This document shows, one piece after another, positions 33,901 to 42,793 of a DNA stretch of 64,000 nt. The stretch spans positions 124,001 to 188,000 of the forward strand of contig JAEUKK010000126.1 in the NCBI GenBank assembly GCA_016792625.1, in the 5' to 3' direction. The notes under the pieces were generated by a model that had not been told where the DNA came from, searched no databases, and worked only from the letters and a program-made list of their open reading frames with translations. The stretch is from Deltaproteobacteria bacterium. Its GTDB lineage: Bacteria > Myxococcota_A > UBA796 > UBA2385. Within the stretch, counting starts at the first letter, position 1. Each line of letters starts with the position of its first letter. Position numbers and translations under genes: made by a program.

Positions 33901-34254
33901 CTCGACTGGGGTGTACCACATGTCCCCCATCTTGACCTTGCAGGTGCCGTCTTCGGCCTCGGCGATGGGGTAGCCGACGAGGCGCTTGATCGCCTGAACC
34001 TCAGGGCTATCAAAACGCCGCCCCATCAGTCGCTTGACCGCGTAGACCGTCCGGTCGGGCCGCGTGACGATGAGGTTCTTCGCCGCCTGCCCCACCACGA
34101 AGCTCGCCTCGCCGTTCTTGCTCGGCTTGAGCGAGACGCAGGAGGGGAGCACCTTGTAGCCCTTCTCGTCCTCAAGCACGCGGGGGCGGCCATCCACGAG
34201 CACCGCCACCGCCGTGTTCGTGGTGCCCAGGTCGATGCCGATGGCCTTACCCAT
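30919..34254 (-). CDS. Hsp70 (DnaK-like) chaperone fused to a long disordered linker and a C-terminal PilZ domain
   Basis: A 1111-residue protein. Residues 1-380 are an Hsp70 ATPase (IGIDLGTTNTAVAV, VVYDLGGGTFDVSV, VILVGGQTRMPRV). About 385-515 is the beta-sandwich substrate domain (LLDVTPFDLGIDIVGG, TNKDGQDTVKVTV). Instead of the helical lid there are ~480 disordered, acidic residues with GGGPSF repeats and six xxPF repeats. The last ~100 residues are PilZ-like (ENLSKNGCFIKTGAPLRLG, VVSWTSQG): the NxSxxG motif is kept but no clear RxxxR, so c-di-GMP binding is doubtful. ATG at 34254 behind GGGAG. DnaJ/GrpE are not adjacent. Confidence 0.9.
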   Translation of the reverse strand: MGKAIGIDLGTTNTAVAVLVDGRPRVLEDEKGYKVLPSCVSLKPSKNGEASFVVGQAAKNLIVTRPDRTVYAVKRLMGRRFDSPEVQAIKRLVGYPIAEAEDGTCKVKMGDMWYTPVEISALILDVAKTTAERTLGEPVDEAVITVPAYFNHAQRTATFEAAQRAGLRCERLLNEPTAAALAYGHRRDVDRTIVVYDLGGGTFDVSVLRLSHGVYEVLSTSGETHLGGEDFDQRVVEHLADQFASDTGVDLRRDSAALQRLKDAGERAKCELSFTDRTSILIPRVTMADNLETSLTRLALEGMVEDLIQKTLEITKAAVRDANLRINQVDEVILVGGQTRMPRVREAIGSLFQKEPSRTVHPEEVVAIGAAVHANALTAAPPAGTAHAVLLDVTPFDLGIDIVGGKFEPIIKRNSQVPTQATKTFYTNKDGQDTVKVTVRQGERGAAADNEFLGEFVMTGLTPAARMQTKVEVTFRLDMNGMLHVAAVEPGSGEKKRITIRNYAEFAKGGGVGVDVEGDVQPVAPAPTAEAPRQGGLLSRLFGGGKKKEAATASVTPATRPAAPVAAAPVVVAPAVPAPTASASGVDLEPAGLNMGAGLDLGPLTMDDVSGEAWPEPPPALDLPLDAEVIEDLPLSEVDALEELSGGVSLGGGPSFGGGPSFGGGPSLGGAAAPSPTGAPFANDPFADAPFKDNPFEDSPFGDNPFDDGPFDEAAAGSGGALGSHDGADPFGAAAGSGAAAAQDELGEVFAFEDEDLEVAPPAPKPAAPPPSAPAAPSTGGLSWGDDDPFADLPMEPLHDPFTTSAAEEPETFALPEEEEEEEQELAGLDAFDTSDPTPTLGLTETPTGHGEAGVDDFLSSLTDVDDDLKAMLDALEEPAAPAAPPAQRGAGAGFAPFRAPAGSSPQAGTDIFDRGALALSDFEDEDSDIELVTSASAELRPAGNADADAPIAAGGAEDGDVDYDDIPDDDLVQFSRQGAGAAELTEASFGLSLDEEEDVDDEATDPGPTRAGAARLRVEYRRHDAMLREYRENLSKNGCFIKTGAPLRLGRSCLIEVRAPGLRRPLVIPGVVSWTSQGMSRLPPDQAAGMGITWQLDAAQRVELERILTG
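32263..32298 (-). repeat. Two perfect 18-bp tandem repeats encoding GGGPSF
   Basis: GCCGCCAAAACTCGGCCC is present twice in tandem, flanked by degenerate copies, in the disordered linker of the Hsp70-PilZ gene. Confidence 0.85.
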
Positions 34255-34600
34255 GCCGATGCTCCCTGCCGCGTCGCGAGGTGACCGCGCGGCCCTGGTC
34301 GGCCCCGTCGGGTCCAGCTTGACCGTCCCGGCGGCTCGGCGGCGCACCCAAACAGGCCCGTCCGCGCCCGACCGCGAGGGCTGCGCGGCGCGAAGCATAG
34401 CAACGGCGGAGCGGAGCCTACGCCCCCTCACATTGCTCCGATTGATCGCCAGCTTACGAGGGTGTGGCAATCTCGGGTCGGGGCGCCGACGGTGCGCGCG
34501 CCGAAACCTCGCTCAGGAGTGCGCCGATGGGACCGCAGACAATCCCGGCGCGCACATCAGACGAATCCGTTTGGTCGTCAGGACGAATATGTCGACCATC
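34255..34600 (-). other. Intergenic region upstream of the Hsp70-PilZ gene
   Basis: A 346-bp spacer between two minus-strand genes. It contains the TGCTATGCT box (34394-34402), so the Hsp70-PilZ gene probably has its own promoter. Near its upstream end TCAGACGA occurs twice (34558 and 34601, the second overlapping the PurF-like stop). A strong CIRCE-type or sigma-32-type site was not seen. Confidence 0.45.
34394..34402 (-). promoter_or_regulatory. Extended -10 box for the Hsp70-PilZ gene (TGCTATGCT)
   Basis: Minus-strand TGC-TATGCT, 140 bp upstream of the ATG. Same form as other boxes in this window. No -35 consensus. Confidence 0.45.
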
Positions 34601-35845
34601 TCAGACGAGTGCGTTGCTCCGCTCGTCCCCGCCGAACAAGGGCAGCTGGACGGTCTCTGGCTCGGACGCCCAGACGATCGGCCACTGGCCATCTAGGCAG
34701 CCCGCACAGACGGTGCCCCGACCGTGAAGCACGGCCGCCAGCCCCGCCCGGCTCAGCGCCCCCGGCTCCTCGCGGCGCGGGTCGGCCTCGGGCCCGGGCG
34801 GCGCAGCACTGGGCGCAGCGCGGTAGGGGCAAGGCGCCGGATTTGACGGAACACTCCACCGAACCTCGACCTGCGCGGCCCCGGCCCGTCGCAGCGCGGC
34901 GATCCCCGGCTCCACCTCGGTCAGGCCGCTGGCGACCAGCGCCACGCGCGCCCCGCCCACCGCGGCCGGCAGGGCGTACCAGTCGCCTGCCTCGGCGATC
35001 AGCCCGTGCACGCAAGGGCGGGCCAGGACGGCGGCGAAGCCCTCGGCCGCGGCGTCGTCGTCTGGCGTAAGGGGGACGACGAGATCGACGATCGCAGGCT
35101 GCTCTTCGGCGAGTCGACTGCCGGCCAGCATGCGGGCCTGGGCCACCTCGGGGCCGTCGGGCCGCGCCCACCGCAAGCGATCAAGCCCGCAGGGGCGGGG
35201 CTGCGCCGCCGGCCAAGCCCGCGCCTTGGACAAGCCGTCCGCGCCGACGATCACCACCTCCCCAGGCTCGATCTCCCGCAGGACCTCGAGGCCCATCGCC
35301 AGCAGCGCGCCCGGATCGGTGGCGAGGCCCCAGCCGCCGGCCCGCTGCCCCAGCCACAGACCCCAGAGACCGACGGGGTCACGGGCCGCGATCAGCCGGT
35401 CGTCGCCGATCACCACCGTGGTGAAGGCGCCGGTCATCTGGTAGAGCGCGTCGACCACCCGGGAGCTCAAGGAGCTTTGGCGAGAGGCCGCCACCAAGTG
35501 GAGGAGGAGCTCGGCGTCATCCTCGGCGCGGAGCACAGCCCCCCGCGCGAGGATCTGCTCGCGCAGGCGATCCCCATCTCGGGCCGCGCCACACCATACG
35601 ACCGTCAGGCTCCCCCCGCGCAGGCGCCCGGTCGCCGCGGCCGCGCCGACCTGCCCCAAAAGGCCCACGCCGCGCGGCTCGCCGAGCGGGGCGCAGATCG
35701 GCCCGCGGCGGGCCATCGCCCGCAGCCCCCGCTCCAAGGTCGGGGCCAGCTCACGCCCACCCCACAGCGCGGCGAGACCGCCCGGTCCCCCGCGTCCGCT
35801 GCCCGCGGGCTCCCCGCGCGGCGAACCTGCCCGTCCCAACGACAT
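34601..35845 (-). CDS. Degenerate amidophosphoribosyltransferase (PurF)-like protein, probable pseudoenzyme
   Basis: A 414-residue protein that follows the PurF domain order but has lost the catalytic motifs. The glutaminase half aligns through LREQILARGAVLRAEDDAEL, GAFTTVVIGDDRLIAARDPV and EIEPGEVVIVGADGL (residues about 95-205). The N-terminal nucleophile Cys of CGIxG is replaced (GGLAALWG), and HNGNL is WCGAARD. In the transferase half the PRPP loop DDSIVRGTT has become ASGLTEVEPG (about 305-314), while CAGCLDGQWPI (about 380) keeps the C-terminal PurF signature. ATG at 35845 behind AGGGAAGGG. Likely regulatory or structural; function unknown. Confidence 0.65.
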   Translation of the reverse strand: MSLGRAGSPRGEPAGSGRGGPGGLAALWGGRELAPTLERGLRAMARRGPICAPLGEPRGVGLLGQVGAAAATGRLRGGSLTVVWCGAARDGDRLREQILARGAVLRAEDDAELLLHLVAASRQSSLSSRVVDALYQMTGAFTTVVIGDDRLIAARDPVGLWGLWLGQRAGGWGLATDPGALLAMGLEVLREIEPGEVVIVGADGLSKARAWPAAQPRPCGLDRLRWARPDGPEVAQARMLAGSRLAEEQPAIVDLVVPLTPDDDAAAEGFAAVLARPCVHGLIAEAGDWYALPAAVGGARVALVASGLTEVEPGIAALRRAGAAQVEVRWSVPSNPAPCPYRAAPSAAPPGPEADPRREEPGALSRAGLAAVLHGRGTVCAGCLDGQWPIVWASEPETVQLPLFGGDERSNALV

Positions 35846-35874
35846 CGTCCCTTCCCTGGCCGGCCGCGCGACCC

Positions 35875-36552
35875 TCAGTCCGCTCCTATGTGGCCGCCGG
35901 CGACCCCGGCCAGTGGCGGCGCAGCCGCTGCTGCAGGTGCTGCGAAGGTGCTGTCTGGTGGGGCGATCTCGCGAACGACCGCCACAATTCGCGCCGTCCG
36001 CGTAAGCGCGCTGCCGAGGGGCGCTGCCCATGGCGGGTCGCGTGCCCGGGCCAGCGCCGCCCGGGCGAGGCGCGCTGCCTCGGCGCCAAGGTCGTCCAAG
36101 GGGTCGGCGGCCAGCGGATCGGCGCCCAGCGCGTCGTAGTGGGGGCGCCAGTCGGTGGTGGGGGCGAAGAAGCGCCGGAGCCCCACGCGGTCGGCCAGCG
36201 CCGCCTGCAGGCGGTGGCAGGCGAACTCGCGCACGAGGTGCCGGCTGTCGACGTTCTCTAAGCCCCAGTCGGGGAGGAGCAGCCCGCCGGGCGCTTCGAC
36301 CAGCGCATGGCAGATCTCGTGGAGGATGAGCTGCGCCACGCTGTCATCGGCGTCCATGCCCGCATCATCGCTGATCCGGAGGGTGCCCCGCCCATCCCAC
36401 GAAGCGTAGACCTCGGCGCTGCGCTCCACGCGCCAACCGAGGGCCTCCGCGCAGCTGCGCCACACGAGGCTCAGGGGATCTTCGTAGCAAGCGTCCACGC
36501 GCCGCGGCGGCGGCGGGTCGGAGAGGCCCAAAATTGGTCCTCGCAATTGCAT
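35875..36552 (-). CDS. Putative zincin-like protein with HExxH motif
   Basis: A 225-residue cytoplasmic protein; ATG at 36552 behind GGGGGGAATTCC. The central LILHEICHALVEAPGG contains HEICH, the gluzincin HExxH helix, followed 14 residues later by DWGLEN, whose Glu could be the third ligand. Before it, a Trp-rich segment and a Asp-rich strand (GRGTLRISDDAGMDADD). The C-terminus is Ala/Pro-rich. No signal peptide. It is 29 bp upstream of the PurF-like gene in the same direction. Peptidase activity is inferred from the motif only. Confidence 0.6.
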   Translation of the reverse strand: MQLRGPILGLSDPPPPRRVDACYEDPLSLVWRSCAEALGWRVERSAEVYASWDGRGTLRISDDAGMDADDSVAQLILHEICHALVEAPGGLLLPDWGLENVDSRHLVREFACHRLQAALADRVGLRRFFAPTTDWRPHYDALGADPLAADPLDDLGAEAARLARAALARARDPPWAAPLGSALTRTARIVAVVREIAPPDSTFAAPAAAAAPPLAGVAGGHIGAD

Positions 36553-36783
36553 GGAATTCCCCCCGCAGGTCGCCTGTGCGTGGATCAAGCTGGCAGCGCG
36601 AGAGGTAGCCCGGCCCGCTGTTCTCAACATGTGGACAAGCCCGCTCAGGCCGGCCCAGTCAGCGTCGCGCAAAACAGCCCCTCAGGGTGTACCATCACCA
36701 CCCAAGCCTTCCGCAGCCCAAACAGTCGTGTCGCTGCGCTGCATCACCTCCCCAACGCCACGCACCCCCGCCCAGGAGCCCCC

Positions 36784-39261
<2,478 letters not shown>

Positions 39262-39310
39262 GCCCCATCGACGGGCCCGCTTCCGTTCGCCCGCGCCCCG
39301 GGTAGAGGAT

Positions 39311-39333
39311 GGGGGAGCCATCCGGGCTCCCCC
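39311..39333 (+). terminator. Perfect 9-bp hairpin between the FG-GAP gene and cysM
   Basis: GGGGGAGCC (39311-39319), loop ATCCG, GGCTCCCCC (39325-39333). No T-run; it ends ten bases before the cysM GTG. It could be a terminator, or a leader hairpin that affects cysM translation. Confidence 0.5.
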
Positions 39334-39343
39334 GCACAGGGAA

Positions 39344-40378
39344 GTGCCGGAGCGGTCGGTGGAGCACGCGCTGCAGCAGGGGCCCCGCGAGGGCGAGGGT
39401 CCAGACCTGCCCGAGGCCGACAGCGGGGGCCCCCCGCCGCTCGGCTTTGGGCGCTGCCACCCGCCGTTGGGCCCTCTGCTGTCGCGCATCGGGGGCACGC
39501 CGCTGGTGCCTCTCCACCGGCTCAGCGCGGGGCTCCTCCGCCCTGGGGTTGAGCTGTGGGCCAAGCTCGAGGGCTTCAACCCCGGCGGCTCGGTGAAGGA
39601 TCGCGCCGCCCTCCACATGGTGCTTGAGGCCGAGCGATCCGGGCGACTGCGCCCCGGCATGACCATCCTCGACAGCAGCAGCGGGAACACCGGGATCGCC
39701 TACGGTCTCGTCGGCGCGGCGCGCGGCTACGCGGTGCGCCTCTGCCTGCCCGCGAACGCGAACCGCGAGCGCAAGGCGCTGCTCTCGGCCTTGGGCGTCG
39801 AGGTCATCGAGACCGACCCGCTCGAGGGCAGCGACGGCGCGATCCGCGAGGCCCGGCGCCTCGCCGCGGCCGACCCCAACGCGGTCTACCTCGACCAGTA
39901 CAGCAACCCGGCGAACTGGGGCGCGCATGTCCGCACCACGGGGCCCGAGATTTGGGCCGCGCTCGGCGCGCGCCTGACCCACTTCGTCGCCGGCCTCGGC
40001 ACCAGCGGCACCTTCACCGGCACGAGCCGCTTCTTGCGCAGCGTGCACCCCGCGGTGCGCTGCGTGGCCGTCCAGCCCGATGGCCCCTTTCACGGCCTCG
40101 AGGGCCTCAAGCACATGGAGTCATCGATCCAGCCGGCCTTTTGGGACCCGGCCTCGGCCGACGCGCAGCTCTTCGCCCCCACTGAGGCGAGCCTCGCCCT
40201 GCTCCGGCGCCTCGGGCGCGAAGAGGGCGTGCTGGTCGGCCCGAGCGCGGGCGCGGCCCTCTGGGGCGCCCTCGAGGTTGCCCAGCAGCTCGATCAGGGC
40301 GTGGTGGTCACCATCTTCCCCGACGGCGCCGAGCGGTACCTCAGCGACGCCCACCTCTGGGGGCGCGCGGGCCGATGA
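39344..40378 (+). CDS. cysM: Cysteine synthase (CysM/CysK family), PLP-dependent
   Basis: A 344-residue fold-type II PLP enzyme making cysteine from an activated serine. The PLP Lys is Lys85 in GGSVKDRAA, preceded by the N-terminal IGGTPLVPL. The substrate loop is SSSGNTGIAYG and the phosphate-binding loop GLGTSGTFTGTSRFL. The GTG at 39344 is used, giving a ~45-residue extension; a GTG at 39359 is an alternative. The next three genes encode a JAMM protease, a CysO-like carrier and a MoeZ-like activator, so the sulfur donor is probably a protein thiocarboxylate, as for M. tuberculosis CysM, rather than free sulfide. Confidence 0.9.
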   Translation: MPERSVEHALQQGPREGEGPDLPEADSGGPPPLGFGRCHPPLGPLLSRIGGTPLVPLHRLSAGLLRPGVELWAKLEGFNPGGSVKDRAALHMVLEAERSGRLRPGMTILDSSSGNTGIAYGLVGAARGYAVRLCLPANANRERKALLSALGVEVIETDPLEGSDGAIREARRLAAADPNAVYLDQYSNPANWGAHVRTTGPEIWAALGARLTHFVAGLGTSGTFTGTSRFLRSVHPAVRCVAVQPDGPFHGLEGLKHMESSIQPAFWDPASADAQLFAPTEASLALLRRLGREEGVLVGPSAGAALWGALEVAQQLDQGVVVTIFPDGAERYLSDAHLWGRAGR

Positions 40379-40857
40379 GCAGCCTCACGCGGCGACCCCC
40401 CACCGACAGCGGCACCCGCCTGCGCATCGAAGCCGACGCGCTAGCGCGCCTTCACGCGCACGTGGTCGAGGGCTACCCGCACGAGGTGGTCGGCGTGCTC
40501 GCTGGGCACGCCGCCGACGCGACGGTCAGGCGGGCAGCGCCCCTCCGGAACGAGGCCGAGCTCGACCCTGCGCGGCGCTTCGTGGTCAGCGGGCTCAGGC
40601 TCGCCCGGACCGAAGCGGCCCTCGAAGCCGAAGGGTTGGACGTGCTCGGCTACTACCACAGCCACCCGGATCATCCCGCGTCTTGGTCCGACGCCGACCG
40701 CGACCAAGCCCTCCCCGACCGCTCCTATGTCATCGTGTCGGTGGTCGGCCCCGCTCCGCAGGTCGTCGAGACCACCGCGTGGCGCCTGTCCGACGACCGC
40801 GCCGCCATGCTCGCCGAGGCCCTTGAGCGCCTCCCCGCCGACCCTCGCTGTTGTTGA
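40375..40857 (+). CDS. mec: JAMM/MPN+ metalloprotease, Mec-like (CysO-cysteine / carrier-tail peptidase)
   Basis: A 160-residue JAB/MPN+ peptidase. Zinc-site residues are complete: Glu37 in YPHEVVGVLAG, His95 and His97 in YYHSHPDHPASWSDAD, and Asp108. Mec of M. tuberculosis releases cysteine from CysO-Cys; QbsD-type relatives remove a dipeptide from the carrier C-terminus. Both jobs fit here because the neighbouring CysO ends GGAF. The ATG overlaps the cysM stop (ATGA). Confidence 0.9.
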   Translation: MSSLTRRPPTDSGTRLRIEADALARLHAHVVEGYPHEVVGVLAGHAADATVRRAAPLRNEAELDPARRFVVSGLRLARTEAALEAEGLDVLGYYHSHPDHPASWSDADRDQALPDRSYVIVSVVGPAPQVVETTAWRLSDDRAAMLAEALERLPADPRCC

Positions 40858-40921
40858 GGTGCCGCGCTTTTGGGCGCGGGCGTCAAGCGGGAGCCGGGAT
40901 CGGGACCGTCAAGACGTCCGC

Positions 40922-40937
40922 GTCTGAAGCATCAGAC
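40922..40937 (+). repeat. GTCTGA-AGCA-TCAGAC stem-loop in the mec-cysO gap
   Basis: A perfect 6-bp stem with a 4-base loop, followed by ACGACGCTCTTGTCG. Both motifs recur at other gene ends (9786, 30855, 55275, 60170). The 140-bp gap here is the only break in the cys cluster. Confidence 0.45.
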
Positions 40938-40997
40938 ACAACGACGCTCTTGTCGCTCCCACCAAACAGCGGCGTCTTGCCGCAACCGAGGCCATCC

Positions 40998-41282
40998 ATG
41001 CCCGTGCAGATCCACATCCCCAGCGCGCTCCGCGCATTCACAGACAAGAAGCCCACCGTCGAGGTCGACGGGGCTGACGTCGCCGCCGCTCTCCACGCCT
41101 TGACCACGACCCACCCGGGGCTCGCTCGCCACCTGCGCGACGAGCAAGGCAAGCTGCGCAGCTTCGTGAACGTGTACCTGGGCGAAGACGACGTCCGGCA
41201 CCTGCCGCAGGGCGACGCGACCCCGCTGCGCGCGGGTGACGCGCTCACCATCGTCCCGAGCATCGCCGGCGGTGCATTTTGA
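40998..41282 (+). CDS. cysO: Sulfur-carrier protein, CysO/MoaD/ThiS-like, with a GGAF C-terminus
   Basis: A 94-residue ubiquitin-fold carrier (MPVQIHIPSALRAFTDKK). The MoaD/CysO signature is clear in FVNVYLGEDDVRHLPQ, and the end reads LTIVPSIAGGAF. Active carriers end in Gly-Gly, which is adenylated and converted to a thiocarboxylate. Here Ala-Phe follows, so two residues must be removed, very probably by the JAMM protease encoded upstream; GGCF-type tails of QbsE/PdtH carriers are a precedent. The stop overlaps the next gene (TTGA). Confidence 0.92.
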   Translation: MPVQIHIPSALRAFTDKKPTVEVDGADVAAALHALTTTHPGLARHLRDEQGKLRSFVNVYLGEDDVRHLPQGDATPLRAGDALTIVPSIAGGAF

Positions 41283-42451
41283 GCGCCGCCGCTGGGCCCG
41301 AAGCGCTCGAAGCGCTGCCGGCGCTTGATCACGACGACATCGCCCGCTACTCGCGGCACCTCATCCTCGACGAGGTGGGGGTCGACGGCCAGCGCCGGCT
41401 CAAAGGCGGGAGCGTGCTCTGCGTGGGCACCGGCGGCCTCGGCTCACCGCTGCTGATGTACCTCGCCGCCGCCGGCGTCGGCCGCATCGGCATCGTCGAC
41501 TTTGACGTGGTGGACGCGAGCAACCTCCAGCGCCAGATCATCCACGGCACCGCCGCGATCGGCCGGCCCAAGCTCGAGAGCGCCCGGCAGCGCATCCTCG
41601 ACATCAACCCGCGCTGCGTGGTCGACCTCTACCCCGTGGCGCTGACCAGCGAAAACGCGCTCGAGATCCTCCGGCCCTACGATGTGGTGGTCGACGGGAC
41701 GGACAATTTTCCGACCCGCTACCTGGTCAACGACGCGTGCGTGCTGTTGGGCAAGCCCAATGTGTACGGCTCCATCTTCAAGTTTGAAGGGCAAGCTTCG
41801 GTCTTCAACTACCAAGGTGGGCCGCAGTACCGCGACCTGTACCCAGAGCCCCCGCCGCCCGGCCTCGTCCCCTCCTGTGCCGAAGGTGGCGTGCTTGGCG
41901 TGCTCCCCGGCGTCATCGGCTGCATCCAGGCCACCGAGACGATCAAGATCCTCCTCGGTCAGGGGACGAGCCTCTCGGGCCGGCTCCTCCTCTATGACGC
42001 CTTGCACATGCGCTTTCGCGAGCTCAAGCTCCGCCGCGACCCCACACTCCAGCCGCCCACCCAGCTCATCGACTACCAAGAGTTCTGCGGTGTGCCCAAA
42101 CCGAGCGCCGAAGCTCCACCGGAGGGCTTCGCGCGACTGTCCGCGGCTGAGGTGGTGGAGCGCCGGGCGGCGGGCTGGCAGCCGCTGTGGATCGACGTCC
42201 GAAAGGCCCATGAGTGGGAGATTGTGAAGCTCACCGCCGCCGACCGCTTCGTCCCGCACGAAGACCTTATCGAGAAAGGTCTCCCAGGCGTCGATCTCGG
42301 TCAGCCCATCCTGCTGCAGTGCAAGTCGGGCGCCCGCAGCGCCAAGGCCGCCGCGGCCCTCGCCGCGCGCGGCTTCACCCACGTCTACAACCTCGAGGGC
42401 GGGATCTTGGGCTGGATCGGCGCGGTGGAGCCAGGCCTGCCGACCTACTGA
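41279..42451 (+). CDS. moeZ: MoeZ/MoeB-like adenylyl- and sulfurtransferase with rhodanese domain
   Basis: A 390-residue E1-like enzyme. Residues about 20-270 are the ThiF/MoeB domain: ATP loop VGTGGLGSPLL, VVDGTDNFPTRYLVND, and a conserved Cys in LVPSCAEGGVLGVLPG. Residues about 285-390 are rhodanese, active loop LQCKSGARSAKA with persulfide Cys. It adenylates the carrier and transfers sulfur to make the thiocarboxylate. The start is TTG at 41279, overlapping the cysO stop, which supports coupling. The overall layout matches M. tuberculosis MoeZ. Confidence 0.92.
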   Translation: MSAAAGPEALEALPALDHDDIARYSRHLILDEVGVDGQRRLKGGSVLCVGTGGLGSPLLMYLAAAGVGRIGIVDFDVVDASNLQRQIIHGTAAIGRPKLESARQRILDINPRCVVDLYPVALTSENALEILRPYDVVVDGTDNFPTRYLVNDACVLLGKPNVYGSIFKFEGQASVFNYQGGPQYRDLYPEPPPPGLVPSCAEGGVLGVLPGVIGCIQATETIKILLGQGTSLSGRLLLYDALHMRFRELKLRRDPTLQPPTQLIDYQEFCGVPKPSAEAPPEGFARLSAAEVVERRAAGWQPLWIDVRKAHEWEIVKLTAADRFVPHEDLIEKGLPGVDLGQPILLQCKSGARSAKAAAALAARGFTHVYNLEGGILGWIGAVEPGLPTY

Positions 42452-42487
42452 GCGGGCGGCCGCCTGCCCGGCGCGCTACCGGTCGGC

Positions 42488-42760
42488 ATGGAGAGCGCCC
42501 TCCCCTGCCGCAGCGGCTGCGCGGCCTGCTGCATCGCCCCGAGCATCAGCTCGCCCATCCCCGGCATGCCCGCGGGCAAACCGGCGGGTGTGCCCTGCGT
42601 GCAGCTGCGCCCCGACCGTAGCTGCGCCCTATTCGGCTCCCCCGAGCGCCCCGCCGTGTGCGGAGCGCTCCGTCCGACCGCGAGCATGTGCGGGCGCGAC
42701 GCAGCCGAGGCCTTGGCCGGTCTGGCGGCCCTCGAGGCGGCGACCGCGCCCGCGCGCTAA
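42488..42760 (+). CDS. YkgJ-family Cys-cluster protein
   Basis: A 90-residue protein with the YkgJ/UPF0153 arrangement CRSGCAACC near the N-terminus and further Cys (GVPCVQL, RSCALF, AVCGAL, SMCG). This is expected to bind zinc or an iron-sulfur cluster. ATG at 42488; the ribosome site is weak. It lies 36 bp after moeZ and may be co-transcribed. Function of the family is unknown. Confidence 0.8.
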   Translation: MESALPCRSGCAACCIAPSISSPIPGMPAGKPAGVPCVQLRPDRSCALFGSPERPAVCGALRPTASMCGRDAAEALAGLAALEAATAPAR

Positions 42761-42793
42761 GTTGGCCCGGGGCGTGGCGCCCAGCGTGGCCCC

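Noticed and set aside
36554..36783. Upstream in-frame extension of the MopE/FG-GAP lipoprotein
   Set aside because: The lipobox and signal peptide place the start at 36784; the extension is not protein-like.
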